Shown here: piece after piece, positions 8,072 through 17,260 of the stretch | Numbering within the stretch: the stretch's first letter is position 1 | Layout of the letters: every line of letters begins with the position of its first letter | Source of the DNA: Myxococcales bacterium | GTDB lineage: Bacteria; Myxococcota_A; Polyangia; Palsa-1104 | DNA: 64,000 bases | Assembly: GCA_003170275.1 (NCBI GenBank) | Contig: PNAM01000049.1 | Coordinates: forward strand, 38,153 to 102,152 | Reading direction: 5' to 3' | The notes under the pieces: model-generated | The model's input: the letters and a program-made list of their open reading frames with translations, nothing else | What the model was told of the DNA's origin: nothing | Database searches by the model: none | Program-made: the position numbers and the translations under genes

Positions 8072-10027
8072 TCACGGTTGGGCGGGGCGTAGGACGAAGA
8101 CCTGCTGGCGAAGCGCGGCCTGGGCGCGCAACAGCGCGTCGAGCTGCTGCCAGGATTCACGCGGATACATGCCGGCGTGGTACTGAACCGCGCGACGGAC
8201 CGTGACCACGCCCGGCGCGGTCGAGACCTCGATGCGTAGATCGGCCGCGGGGCTCTGCAGGCTCACCGGCGCGGGCAGCTCCTCGGCGACGAACCCCGCC
8301 GGCAGTCGGATGGTCAGCTCGTCCTCGTCGAGCTGCGCGCGGCCAACGAACACGCTGCGCTGGCGCGCGGCCTGAAACGGCTCCTTGTCATCGAGCGGCC
8401 GCAGCAGCGTCAGCGGCACGGTCAGCCGCCCGGTCTCGGCGGCGGCATATCCCGCGATCGTAAAACGCGCTTGCAGCCGGCAGGTCGCATGCGAGCGATC
8501 GCATTCCGGCGGTGCGTTGGAGACCAGGCGCGCCGTGCGGCTGCGGTCGTGCAGGTTGGTGGTGAAGAACTCGCGCCAGCGATCCGGCAGCCAGGCTCGG
8601 GTGTCGATCTGCACCTCGACGGCCTTGGCGCCGCGGTCCTCGATGGTCCAGTCGCCGCTCAGGTCACCGTTGGCTTCGAGACGCGTGTCCATGCTGCGCC
8701 GGAACACGCTCTCGACGGGCGCTGCGCCTCGCACGTCGACGAACTCGAACTGATAGTTCGCCTGTAGGCCCGCGTTTCGATCGTCGCGCAGGACCAACGC
8801 CTCGCGCGCGGCGTTCCAGTCGGCGAGCTGCCCCGGCGCGCACGCCTCGCACGATGGATCGACGAACAACGGCTCGGCGATGCCCGGCTGCCTGTGCACC
8901 AACAGGATCAGGTGATCGAACTGCTTCGGCAGGGGAAAGGCGTGGTCGAAGCGTAGGCCCGGATCCCGCCCGACCAGCGCGAAGCTCGACCCGATGCCCG
9001 CAGCCTTGAGCGCGCCCCAGAGCAGAAAGGCCTTCTCGAAGCTGTCGGCGAGCCCGCTCGACAGCGCCTCGCGGAGCGGCCGCGTGCCGGCGTGCGTGAC
9101 GAAGCGCACCAGCGCGGTCTTGTCGCGCAGGAACGCGACCGCGCGATCGAGCAGGCACCGGCGCTCACTGCCGCAAGCTCCCTTGTCGAAGCGCAGGTCG
9201 GCGCCGGCGAAGCGCTTGGTGTCCTCGTAGAGCGACTTGGCGAACGCCTCCATCGTCGAGTCCCAGCTTTCGTACGCGGCCTGAACGTAGCGGCCGCGCG
9301 CGAACGCGGTCGAGCGATAGGCCCACCACGGATCATTGAGCTGCCACGGCGGCGAGAGCGCCTCCTTCATGCCGCCGGGGACGCCGTCGACGTCGAGCGA
9401 CACGTGGTAGCCGTTGGCGTCCTGGGTCTGCCGGAAGGGAACCTGAAAGTTGTAGGTCTTGAGCGCGAAGCTGATGGTCGGCGAGAGCGTCATCTCGAGG
9501 TGGTAGTGGCGCACCGGGATCTCCGAGCCGATGCGCTCCACCCTCCACCACAGCACGCCCGACACCTCGACGGCGTAGGTGTACTCGAGCCTGCTGCCGA
9601 CCGCGAGGCTGGGGAAGCGGAACACCTTGGTGGTGACCGTGCGCCCCTTGCCGTCGGTGCCGGCACGCGCCTGTTCTTCCAGCACCTCCTCGGGCTTCAC
9701 CTCGTCGACGCGACCCTCGGGCGAGATGGTGCGCGCGCGGAGATAGAGCAGGTTGGTCTCCTCGTCGAGCGGGATGCGCACCTGCGCCTCGGGGAAGCTG
9801 CCGCGCGTGAGGATGGCCAGCAGTTGATGGCGCTCCACCCGATGGTAGGCCGCGGTCCGGAGCGGCGCGACGACATCGATCTTCAGGTCGCGCTCGAGGA
9901 TGACCGCGGGCGCGTCGGGATAATCCGCAGCTGTCGCATGGGGCAGCGTCGCCGCCGGGCGCCAGACCGATTGCGAGGTGCCACATCCCAGGCCGCACAA
10001 GACCACGCACGAAAGCCAGCGCTTCAT
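8072..10027 (-). CDS. DUF3857/transglutaminase-like protein with a lost catalytic Cys
   Basis: A 651-residue exported protein whose signal peptide ends LCGLGC, a weak lipobox. Residues about 40-215 match the DUF3857 beta-sandwich and about 270-420 a transglutaminase/papain-like fold. Where the paralogue at 10038-11969 has YGDCKDKA, this protein has ADSFEKA at 327-333, so the nucleophile Cys is Ser329. His372 (QFDHLIL) and an Asp in FVDPS are kept. It is therefore probably a non-proteolytic binding or scaffold protein. It is the last gene of a three-gene minus-strand operon, 10 nt after the active paralogue, with GGAG 5 nt before its ATG. Confidence 0.85.
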   Translation of the reverse strand: MKRWLSCVVLCGLGCGTSQSVWRPAATLPHATAADYPDAPAVILERDLKIDVVAPLRTAAYHRVERHQLLAILTRGSFPEAQVRIPLDEETNLLYLRARTISPEGRVDEVKPEEVLEEQARAGTDGKGRTVTTKVFRFPSLAVGSRLEYTYAVEVSGVLWWRVERIGSEIPVRHYHLEMTLSPTISFALKTYNFQVPFRQTQDANGYHVSLDVDGVPGGMKEALSPPWQLNDPWWAYRSTAFARGRYVQAAYESWDSTMEAFAKSLYEDTKRFAGADLRFDKGACGSERRCLLDRAVAFLRDKTALVRFVTHAGTRPLREALSSGLADSFEKAFLLWGALKAAGIGSSFALVGRDPGLRFDHAFPLPKQFDHLILLVHRQPGIAEPLFVDPSCEACAPGQLADWNAAREALVLRDDRNAGLQANYQFEFVDVRGAAPVESVFRRSMDTRLEANGDLSGDWTIEDRGAKAVEVQIDTRAWLPDRWREFFTTNLHDRSRTARLVSNAPPECDRSHATCRLQARFTIAGYAAAETGRLTVPLTLLRPLDDKEPFQAARQRSVFVGRAQLDEDELTIRLPAGFVAEELPAPVSLQSPAADLRIEVSTAPGVVTVRRAVQYHAGMYPRESWQQLDALLRAQAALRQQVFVLRPAQP

Positions 10028-10037
10028 CCGGTCTCCT

Positions 10038-11969
10038 TCATCGATGCACGGTGACGCCGCGGCTCTCGGCCGCTGCGATCTCGTCGAAAAAAGATCTCAC
10101 CGACGCGTAGTCCGCGGCCGGCAGGATCCGTTCGCGCAAGACCATCCGTCGCTCCACGACCAGCGCGTCGCCGTCGCGTGACCAGGTGAGCGCGTACGAT
10201 CCGAAGGGCCGCTCGATGGTCGTCGCCGGCGGCAGCGCGCCAGCCGTGGCGCCCGCCAGCGCGACGCGCACGCGATGGGAGCGAAGCTGACGGCAGCGCA
10301 CCACCAACGGCGCGCGTCGCCGCTCGTCGGGTAACGGCGCCAGGAGCTCACTCAACAGATCGGCCGCGTGGATCACGAAGCGTGCGCCCGCGATCAGCCC
10401 GGTCAGACGCAAGCGGCCGTGCGCGCGGATCGGCGTCGGCACCTCTGGCGGCGCCGCGTTCTCCAGGTCCACGCCGAGGACGCGCGCGTGGACGATCGGG
10501 AGCGCGCGCTGGAGCGCACGGCTCCGATCGGCGGCACTCGCGTCGAGCAAGCTGGCGCGCAAGGTGTCGGCGAACCAGCCCGTCCGTTCCAGGGTGAAGC
10601 CACCCGCGAGGGCGTCGCCGTCGACGGTCAACTCGACGCGGGAATCCTCCTGGTTGTCCTCGGAGTCGCTCGACGGCGCGACCAGGACGTCGGCGCCCGC
10701 CTCGGTCACCGGCAGCGCGTCGGCTTCTTGATCGTTGACGGGCAGCGCACCGAAGGCGGTCGACGTGGAGGTGGGATCGGCGAGGATCTTCCCGTCCGGC
10801 AGGTCGATCTGGAGGATGGCGTGGTTGAAGGTCACGCGGGCGGGCAGGACCAGGCGCGGTGGAAAGCCATCATGCGAATAGATCGCCACCAACTGGCTGT
10901 GCACACCGACGGAGGCCAGCAGATCGCGCAGGAGGTTCGCCTTGTCCTTGCAGTCGCCGTAGTGCACGCGCAGCACCTCGTCGGCGGCGTGCGGCCGCCA
11001 ACCGCCGATGCCGATCTCGATCGCGCAATAGCTCACGTGGTCGCGCACCCAGGCGTAGAGTCGCTGCGCGCGGCGTCGCGGATCGTCGGGCAGCCCGGCG
11101 GTCACCTGCTCGGCGAGCGCGTGCACCGACGGGCGCAGGTCGAGGTGCACCACGCCGTAGAGCGACGCAGACAGCGCGCGCGCGTCGGGCGGCGCGTCCA
11201 TCGCGCGACCCTGTTCGGTCCAGTGCTGCAAGCGCACCGAGACCGTCTCGGCGCTGCTGATCGCCGAGGGTCCGAGCGGCTCGGGTTTGAGCGCAGGCAC
11301 GTCGTGTCGCTCCCACGTCCAGTGCGTCCCGTCGGGACCCTCGCTCACGACCGGGGGAAACGAGCGCGGCTCCTCGAATTGGTGGGCGACGTGCGCAACG
11401 CCCCAGCCGGCCGGCGCGCTCACCTCGAAGCGGATCGTGCGCGCCGGCGTATTGACGGCGAAGCGATGCCCGAAGCCGAAGAAGCGCAGGTCGCTGATGC
11501 GGACCGTGTAGCGGTATTCGACCAGCGTGCCGGGCGCGGGCTTGAGGTCGAGCACCAGCGCACGGTTGTCGGAGTATAGCTGCCACTCGGCGTGGGTGGC
11601 GATGTCCGCGGCATCGCGCCGCACCCAGCGATGCTCGGTCCCATCGGCGGCGACGGTACGCGCGTCGAGGTCGAGCGCCTCGCTGAATCCGGGGCGATAG
11701 AACACCACTATCTTGCCGACCGCTTCACCGCCCTCGCGCAGCACGCGCGCCCGGAAGTGCCGGACCTGTTCGGCGATCGGGCGCTTGGTGCGCGGATCGA
11801 TGTTGAAGCGCAGCCGCTGCTCGTCGAGCAGCACGACCGCGTTGACGTCGCGCAGCTCGCTCGCCGCTGGGAGGCTCGACGGCGGGACGGTCTCCCAACG
11901 TCGCGCGCACCCGGCGGCTGCGACAATCAGGAGCAACGCGCTGGTCGCTCTCGCCCTACGTAAGGCCAT
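10038..11969 (-). CDS. DUF3857/transglutaminase-domain lipoprotein, catalytic triad intact
   Basis: A 643-residue lipoprotein with lipobox AAAGC (Cys21). DUF3857 spans about 55-240 and the transglutaminase-like core about 285-400. The triad is C340 (YGDCKDKA), H383 (TFNHAIL) and D398 (ADPTST). Such proteins are exported and thought to act on peptides or isopeptide bonds; the substrate is unknown. The start overlaps the end of the upstream membrane-protein gene by 14 bp. A diverged, Cys-less paralogue follows directly, suggesting an active/inactive pair. Confidence 0.88.
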   Translation of the reverse strand: MALRRARATSALLLIVAAAGCARRWETVPPSSLPAASELRDVNAVVLLDEQRLRFNIDPRTKRPIAEQVRHFRARVLREGGEAVGKIVVFYRPGFSEALDLDARTVAADGTEHRWVRRDAADIATHAEWQLYSDNRALVLDLKPAPGTLVEYRYTVRISDLRFFGFGHRFAVNTPARTIRFEVSAPAGWGVAHVAHQFEEPRSFPPVVSEGPDGTHWTWERHDVPALKPEPLGPSAISSAETVSVRLQHWTEQGRAMDAPPDARALSASLYGVVHLDLRPSVHALAEQVTAGLPDDPRRRAQRLYAWVRDHVSYCAIEIGIGGWRPHAADEVLRVHYGDCKDKANLLRDLLASVGVHSQLVAIYSHDGFPPRLVLPARVTFNHAILQIDLPDGKILADPTSTSTAFGALPVNDQEADALPVTEAGADVLVAPSSDSEDNQEDSRVELTVDGDALAGGFTLERTGWFADTLRASLLDASAADRSRALQRALPIVHARVLGVDLENAAPPEVPTPIRAHGRLRLTGLIAGARFVIHAADLLSELLAPLPDERRRAPLVVRCRQLRSHRVRVALAGATAGALPPATTIERPFGSYALTWSRDGDALVVERRMVLRERILPAADYASVRSFFDEIAAAESRGVTVHR

Positions 11970-13200
11970 CCCCCGGCCGATATCCTAACAGGGCCGCTGC
12001 GGCGAAGCACGACAACACCGTCCAATACAGATAGCGGAAGTCGCAGGAGATGCCGACCGGCAGGTAGCTGAACGCGTAGGCGATCCCCGACAGCGCGACC
12101 CACATGGCCAAAGGGCGCCGCCGCCGGTAGGCGACGATCGCGAGCCCGATGGCCAGGGCCAGCCAGACCACGCCGCGAAAGAACGGCCAGTCCTTCACCC
12201 GGTCCCTCGCCGCGGTCAGCGCGCGGTAGAGCGTGTCGGATCCGGTGAGGTGCAGGTGCCAGGGGTTGGCGTCGGTCTCGATGATGCGGTGAAACGGATA
12301 GAAGACCGTCGGCCGCAGGCCGAGCAGGAGGCCGAAGGTGATCACCTTGTTGCGCAGCGCCAGCGCCGGGTGACGGACCATCGCCGCCTTCCACTCGGGG
12401 AGGATCGGCCACAGCTCGAGCGTCTGCGTATAGGTGAAGTAGCGGTAGAGGAACCCGATCCCTTCGTGATTGTAGGTGCGGCGCAGATCGTCGATCGAGA
12501 CGAATGGGGCCAGCGCGGAGGAGGAATATCCGGTCGGGTCTTCGACGTAGATGCCGGCCAGGTCGGTCTCGGCGAGCGTGCAGCTCGTGCAATCCTGACG
12601 GGCGTGGACCAGCCGGGCGAAGGCGGGCAGCGCACCCGCGAGCACTACACAGCCGGCGGCGATCGCCGCCCATCTCAGCGAGCGCCTGGCTGAAGGAAGC
12701 AGTTGGGAGACCAGCGGGATCAGGAGCGGCGCGGTGGCGCATACGGCGTTGTGTCGCATCAGCGTGGCGGCGAGCAGCGTGCCGGCGGCGAGGAGCGGCC
12801 GGCGATGGCACAGCGCAGCCACCGTCGCCATCAAGAACACCGCAGTGGCGACGTCCTTCCAGATCGTGTTGCCGATCGCCCAGACGGTCGGCACCAGCAG
12901 GAAGGCGACCCACACGATCATCGCGCCGCGGCTGCGCGAGCGCCGCACCAAAAGGGCCATCGATCCCGCGATCACGATCAGATCGAAGAGCAGGAGCGGC
13001 CACGGCGAACCGACGGTGCGCGCGCACAGGCCGATCAGCATCGTGTGCGCGGGCGGATGATTGGTGGAGTAGCTGCGCGCCAGCCCCTGGCCGAACTGGT
13101 TCAGCGAATCGGGCGACATGAGGCCGGGACAAAAGGCCGCGAAGATGATCGCCACCCAGACCGCCGTCCCCAGCCCAAGCGCAACGTCTGTTCGGCGCAT
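11956..13200 (-). CDS. Polytopic membrane protein, glycosyltransferase-like (GT-C type)
   Basis: A 414-residue protein with about ten hydrophobic helices. An early loop with DSLNQFGQG and TNHPPAHT, then TIWKDV and RHNAV motifs, recalls GT-C/DUF6020-type polyprenyl-linked sugar transferases, with the acidic catalytic residue expected in the first periplasmic loop (D31). First gene of a three-gene operon with the two DUF3857 proteins. Starts behind TATCCT, 7 nt from the ATG. The glycosyltransferase assignment is by topology and motif feel, not certain. Confidence 0.6.
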   Translation of the reverse strand: MRRTDVALGLGTAVWVAIIFAAFCPGLMSPDSLNQFGQGLARSYSTNHPPAHTMLIGLCARTVGSPWPLLLFDLIVIAGSMALLVRRSRSRGAMIVWVAFLLVPTVWAIGNTIWKDVATAVFLMATVAALCHRRPLLAAGTLLAATLMRHNAVCATAPLLIPLVSQLLPSARRSLRWAAIAAGCVVLAGALPAFARLVHARQDCTSCTLAETDLAGIYVEDPTGYSSSALAPFVSIDDLRRTYNHEGIGFLYRYFTYTQTLELWPILPEWKAAMVRHPALALRNKVITFGLLLGLRPTVFYPFHRIIETDANPWHLHLTGSDTLYRALTAARDRVKDWPFFRGVVWLALAIGLAIVAYRRRRPLAMWVALSGIAYAFSYLPVGISCDFRYLYWTVLSCFAAAALLGYRPGDGLT

Positions 13201-13207
13201 TCGCGCG

Positions 13208-13213
13208 AGGATA
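13208..13213 (-). promoter_or_regulatory. -10 box of the membrane-protein/DUF3857 operon
   Basis: TATCCT on the minus strand, 7 nt before the ATG at 13200, only a few bases from the stop of the upstream TonB operon at 13219. Confidence 0.5.
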
Positions 13214-13218
13214 CTTCG

Positions 13219-14013
13219 CTAGCGCGGGATTTCGAAGTGGAAGACGTAGGCGGGGATCACGTACGGGACGGGCTTGCCGTCGGTGGCGACCGCCGGAGAG
13301 AACTTGCAGCGGTGCCTGAGCGCGAACATGGCCGCCTCGTCGAGGCCGTGGCCCAGCCCGGAGATCACCTTGATGTCGTGGACGTGGCCCTTCTCGTCGA
13401 GCGCGACCTTGAGCTTGACGTCGCCCTCGATGCCGAGCTGCTCGGCCTCGGCCGGGTAGGTGATGGTCTTGCCGCACGCGTCCGAATCGATGTCCGGCAT
13501 GCTCTTGATGTACAGCTCGGAGACCGGTTTGTAGTCGGCCTTGCCGCCGGGCGCGGGCGCGGACGGCAACGGCGCCACCGCCTTCCCGGTGTGCGGCGCG
13601 GACTTCGACGGATCGATCATGGTGGTGTTGCCCACCGGCACCGAGAACGACGAGTCGCCCTCGGTGGTCGACTCCATTTTCACGCCGAACACCGGCTTGA
13701 CCTCCTCCTTGGGCGGCTCCTTCGGCGGCGTCGCGTTGGGCGGCGGGGTCGGCGGGGGAATCGGCGGCGGCGCGATCTTCTGCTTCATCACCACCTTGGG
13801 ACGCGGCGGCTCGGGTTCGGGCGGCTTGGGCGGCTCGGGCGGCGTGATCTTGGCCGGCTCGGGCAGGTTCTTGCGCACGTCGACCTCGACGATCGACGGC
13901 TTCGAGGTCGGCAGCGGCGGCAGCCTGGACAGGCCGAAGCCGACGCCGACGTGCAGCAGCAGCGCGGCGACGAACGCCACGAGCGCGACGTTTTCTTCGG
14001 TCTTTCGGCCCAA
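13219..14013 (-). CDS. TonB energy-transducer protein
   Basis: A 264-residue inner-membrane protein with an N-terminal anchor (about 9-30), a long Pro/Lys/Glu-rich periplasm-spanning linker (about 35-110) and a C-terminal TonB domain (about 175-264, with YPAEAEQLGIEGDV and a conserved F-P-A core). It couples the proton motive force, through ExbB-ExbD, to outer-membrane receptors. TTG start preceded by an AGGA-like site, 15 nt after the exbD stop. The receptor at 4221-6797 is a plausible client, although that protein has its own TonB-like domain. Confidence 0.88.
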   Translation of the reverse strand: MGRKTEENVALVAFVAALLLHVGVGFGLSRLPPLPTSKPSIVEVDVRKNLPEPAKITPPEPPKPPEPEPPRPKVVMKQKIAPPPIPPPTPPPNATPPKEPPKEEVKPVFGVKMESTTEGDSSFSVPVGNTTMIDPSKSAPHTGKAVAPLPSAPAPGGKADYKPVSELYIKSMPDIDSDACGKTITYPAEAEQLGIEGDVKLKVALDEKGHVHDIKVISGLGHGLDEAAMFALRHRCKFSPAVATDGKPVPYVIPAYVFHFEIPR

Positions 14014-14028
14014 CGTGTCCTGTTCCGC

Positions 14029-14463
14029 CTACTGCGAGGCGTCCGTGTTCAACGCAAACTTATGAACGCCCAGCGCTTTGACCAGATCTACGACGTGCAC
14101 CACATCGCCATAGGCTATTCCCTTGTCGGCCGCGATGATCGCCTGCAAGTCCTTGTTCTTCTCCAACATCGACGGGATCAGCACCTTGACGCGGGTCTCG
14201 TCGGTCTTCTCGCCGTTGGCGTACAGGGTGTACCCGCCGGCGGCCTCGCGCTGCAGCGTGAGCGCCAGCGTCGACTTGAGCGTGTCGTCGCCGGTCGCCG
14301 CCTTGGGCAGCTCGACCTTGATCGACGGGTTGTTGACGATCGACGGCACGGTGATCATGAACACGATCAGGAGCACCAGCGTGATGTCGACCAATGGCGT
14401 CACGTTGATGTCCGAGATCATCCCGCCGCCGTCCTCGTCTTCGTAGGACGCTCCGCTGGCCAT
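14029..14463 (-). CDS. exbD: ExbD/TolR biopolymer transport protein
   Basis: A 144-residue inner-membrane protein with one N-terminal helix. The family motif DINVTPLVDI at about 18-27 includes the conserved Asp used in proton transfer, followed by LVLLIVFMIT. Its ATG overlaps the exbB stop (TAATG), so translation is coupled. It partners ExbB and TonB. A TolR role cannot be excluded from sequence alone, but the adjacent tonB favours ExbD. Confidence 0.92.
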   Translation of the reverse strand: MASGASYEDEDGGGMISDINVTPLVDITLVLLIVFMITVPSIVNNPSIKVELPKAATGDDTLKSTLALTLQREAAGGYTLYANGEKTDETRVKVLIPSMLEKNKDLQAIIAADKGIAYGDVVHVVDLVKALGVHKFALNTDASQ

Positions 14464-15140
14464 TACTTCACCTCGGACAGGCTCGGCTTCTTCCCGGCGG
14501 CCGACGCTTCTTCGCCCTTGAGCTCGCACAGGATCAAGTGGGCCAGCGAGTCGACGCGGCTGATGGTCGCGCGCACGCGTCGCTGAAAATAGTTGAACCC
14601 GATGACCGCCGGGATCGCGACCATTAGTCCGACCGCGGTGGCCACCAGGGCCTCGAACACGCCCGACATGACCGCCGAGGCCGCCGCGCCGCCGCCGCCC
14701 TGGGTCTGGGTCAGATCGTGCGAGGCCTTGATGATGCCGAGCACCGTGCCGAACAGGCCGATGAACGGCGTGTTGTTGCCGAGGGTGCCGAGCACCGCCA
14801 GGTTGCGCTCGAGACGCAGCCGCTCACGCGCCTTGGCGGACAGCATGGCCTCGCCGACCGCGTCCGGCCCGCGCTCCACCTCGGCGAGCCCCGCGTCGAC
14901 GACGATCGCCTCGATGGTATTGGAGCTCTTCACCAGCGACCGCGCATCGGCGACCTTGCCCGCGCGCAACAGCTTCTTCAGATCTTCGCCGATGGTCACC
15001 GCGTCGAAGTTGTGGGTGAAGAAGAACCACGCGCGCTCGATCATGATCGCGAGGCTCACGCAGGAGAGCCCGATGAGCAGCCACAACACCCACTCGGCGC
15101 CCAACAGCGTGAAGGAGAGAAACTTGGTTGTGATGTTCAT
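14463..15140 (-). CDS. exbB: ExbB/TolQ/MotA-type proton channel protein
   Basis: A 225-residue inner-membrane protein with three helices: about 12-35, a second in the region NTPFIGLFGTVLGII (about 120-145) and a third in VFEALVATAVGLMVAIPAV (about 165-190). The GLFGTV and TAVGL motifs are diagnostic. First gene of exbB-exbD-tonB. The 149 nt upstream, to the truD stop, contain no clear -10 near the start, so this operon may have a leader. Confidence 0.93.
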   Translation of the reverse strand: MNITTKFLSFTLLGAEWVLWLLIGLSCVSLAIMIERAWFFFTHNFDAVTIGEDLKKLLRAGKVADARSLVKSSNTIEAIVVDAGLAEVERGPDAVGEAMLSAKARERLRLERNLAVLGTLGNNTPFIGLFGTVLGIIKASHDLTQTQGGGGAAASAVMSGVFEALVATAVGLMVAIPAVIGFNYFQRRVRATISRVDSLAHLILCELKGEEASAAGKKPSLSEVK

Positions 15141-15289
15141 GACCTGGCGGAAGCCTCCGAGAGCCGGTTGGTGCTGCCAAAAAACGCCTGGACGGCAAGT
15201 TTATGCCGTAGATGGACGAGATTCAAACGGATGTGACCCCGGAACAGGCGAAATCGTTGCTCGCGAGGGCGTCGCAAGGGGTTCAGTCG

Positions 15290-16309
15290 TCACTGGGTTC
15301 CCTTCATCACCTCTCCGAGCACGCCGGTGGCGTAGGCCCCGGGCGGCAGCGCGAAGCTGACCACGATCGCGCCGTCCTCGCTGCCCGCGCGTACGCTCGC
15401 GTCACCGAGCGGCACCAGCAGCGCGCGCCGCGTGCCCTCGGCCAGCTTGCCCATCTCGGCGAACGCCTGCGCCTCGAGGCCCTCTTCCTTCAACAGCTCG
15501 TCCTCGCGCGCGCGCGACGGCGTGCCCTCGGGCGGCGACATCATTTTATGGCCGAACATCGGCCCGCTCACCACCAGCTGCCCCTGGTCGAGCCGCGCCT
15601 GCGCTTCGGCCGCGTCCGAGACGGTGAACAAGCCGCCGGTGTCGGTCTTCTTCATCACGTCGCCGGCGAGCACGGTGCGCAGCAGCCGATCGTCGACGCG
15701 GCGATCGAGGTAGCGGTTGAACAGCTCCGACTGGTACGCGCTGACCAACAATCGCCGCTGGCTGCGGCTGCGCACCGGCGGTCCCTTGCCGTCGATCAGC
15801 TGGCGCCCGGCCGCCGCGTTGTCGCCGCGCGCGCCGAAGCGTTGCGAGCCGAAGTAGTTGGGCGCGCCGCCCGCGAGCGCCGCCAGGATCGCGCGGGCCC
15901 GCTCGATGCCGTCGGTGGTGCCGCGCACGGTGAGGGTGAAACGGTTGCCGCGCAGGTGTCCGGTGCGCAGCTTGTGCGGATGGCGCTCCGCCGAAAGGAT
16001 GGTGAGGTCGGGCAGCTCCAGCGCGCTCACCTGATCCGGCTCGGCGCACGGCACCGACACCCATTGCCGCGCCACCGACTGCCGGTCCTTGATGCCGGCC
16101 GTGCCTGCTTCGTCGCGCGAGCAGCCGAGCGCCGCGCACAGGCGGGCCACCGCTTCCTCGGTGGTGATGCCGCGTTTTTCCAGGTACACGAAGGTGTGCG
16201 TGCCCTCGCCGGAGGGCGGGTAGGCGGGCAGCTCCTCGACGAGGAAGTCCTCCGGCACGGTCTTGAGCAGGCCTCCGGTTCCGGGCAGCTCGGCGGTCAA
16301 CAGGCGCAT
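15290..16309 (-). CDS. truD: tRNA pseudouridine(13) synthase
   Basis: Converts U13 of certain tRNAs to pseudouridine. The 339-residue protein has the TruD catalytic motif GIKDR with D75, the conserved NYFGSQRFG stretch at about 150 and the inserted TRUD domain region. ATG start behind TATACT, divergent from the ChaN-like gene through a palindromic shared -10. Length and motif order are standard. Confidence 0.95.
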   Translation of the reverse strand: MRLLTAELPGTGGLLKTVPEDFLVEELPAYPPSGEGTHTFVYLEKRGITTEEAVARLCAALGCSRDEAGTAGIKDRQSVARQWVSVPCAEPDQVSALELPDLTILSAERHPHKLRTGHLRGNRFTLTVRGTTDGIERARAILAALAGGAPNYFGSQRFGARGDNAAAGRQLIDGKGPPVRSRSQRRLLVSAYQSELFNRYLDRRVDDRLLRTVLAGDVMKKTDTGGLFTVSDAAEAQARLDQGQLVVSGPMFGHKMMSPPEGTPSRAREDELLKEEGLEAQAFAEMGKLAEGTRRALLVPLGDASVRAGSEDGAIVVSFALPPGAYATGVLGEVMKGTQ

Positions 16310-16316
16310 CGGCCGG

Positions 16317-16324
16317 AGTATACT
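16317..16324. promoter_or_regulatory. Palindromic bidirectional -10 element (AGTATACT)
   Basis: TATACT reads on both strands: plus 16319-16324, 8 nt before the ATG at 16333, and minus 16322-16317, 7 nt before the truD ATG at 16309. Start codons are only 23 nt apart, so both transcripts must begin at or next to their start codons. Confidence 0.7.
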
Positions 16325-16332
16325 TGCCGGCG

Positions 16333-17253
16333 ATGCGCCTGGGCCTGCTGTTCGCGTTGTCCTATGCCGGGTGCGCGCACCCGTCCGCCGTCGTCCAACC
16401 CGCGGCGCCGGTCGCCGAGGAGCCGCACGTGCACGGCTCGGCCGGCGCGAGCGAGCCGATCACGTTGCCGCACCACGTGATCGATCAGGCCGGCACGCCG
16501 GTGGGCGACGGTCGCCTTGCCGAGCGGGTCAAGGCCGCGCGCGTGATCTACGTGGGCGAGGAGCACACCAACCCGCACCACCACGCCGCCGAGCTCGAGG
16601 TGCTGGTGGCCGCGCATGCGAGCGATCCCTCGGTCGGCCTCGGGCTGGAGATGCTGCCGCGCGCGATGCAGCCGTCGCTCGATGCGTTCGTCGACGGCAC
16701 GCTCGACGAGCCGGCGTTTCTGGCCGCGGTCGATTGGAAGAAGACCTGGGGCTATCCGTTCGGCTTGTACCGGCCGCTGCTGGTGTTCTGTCGCGATCAT
16801 CACCTGCGCGCGTTCGCGCTCAACGCGCCGCGCGAGCTCACGCACGCGGTCGCCCACGACGGCCTCGACGCGCTCACCGTCGAGCAGAAGCAGCAGCTCC
16901 CCGACCTCCGGCCCGGCCCCGCGGCGCACCGCGAGCTGGTGCGCGAGGCGTTCGGCGGCCACCCACACGGCAAGTTCTCCGACGCCAAGTTCGAGCGCTT
17001 CTACGCCGCCCAGCTAGTGTGGGACGAGACCATGGCGACCAGCGTCGCCGCCGCGCTCACCGGTCCCGCCGCGCCGCAGCGCCTGGTGGTGGTCGCCGGC
17101 GAGGGCCACACCCGCCGCTTCGCCATCCCAGAACGCGCGCAGCGCCGCGGCGCCGGCGCGTTCCTCACGATCCTGCCGCTGCTCGACAAGGAGCTCTCCG
17201 ACGCTCAAAAAGACAGCGCCGCGGACCTCTACTGGGTGCTCGAGACCCAGTAG
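16333..17253 (+). CDS. ChaN-family haem-binding lipoprotein
   Basis: A 306-residue lipoprotein with a short signal ending SYAGC (Cys14). The body matches the ChaN/DUF399 family: YVGEEHTNPHHH near 75-86, GLEMLPR near 108-114, WDETMA and VVVAGEGHTR near the C-terminus. E. coli-type ChaN binds haem on the outer membrane and is linked to iron uptake, so a haem-handling role is family inference. Leaderless ATG behind TATACT. Confidence 0.85.
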   Translation: MRLGLLFALSYAGCAHPSAVVQPAAPVAEEPHVHGSAGASEPITLPHHVIDQAGTPVGDGRLAERVKAARVIYVGEEHTNPHHHAAELEVLVAAHASDPSVGLGLEMLPRAMQPSLDAFVDGTLDEPAFLAAVDWKKTWGYPFGLYRPLLVFCRDHHLRAFALNAPRELTHAVAHDGLDALTVEQKQQLPDLRPGPAAHRELVREAFGGHPHGKFSDAKFERFYAAQLVWDETMATSVAAALTGPAAPQRLVVVAGEGHTRRFAIPERAQRRGAGAFLTILPLLDKELSDAQKDSAADLYWVLETQ

Positions 17254-17260
17254 CCCGAGA

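Noticed and set aside
12703..14586. A 627-residue plus-strand frame opposite the TonB/ExbD and membrane-protein genes
   Set aside because: Arg/His/Gly-rich sequence without domains, over well-identified minus-strand genes.
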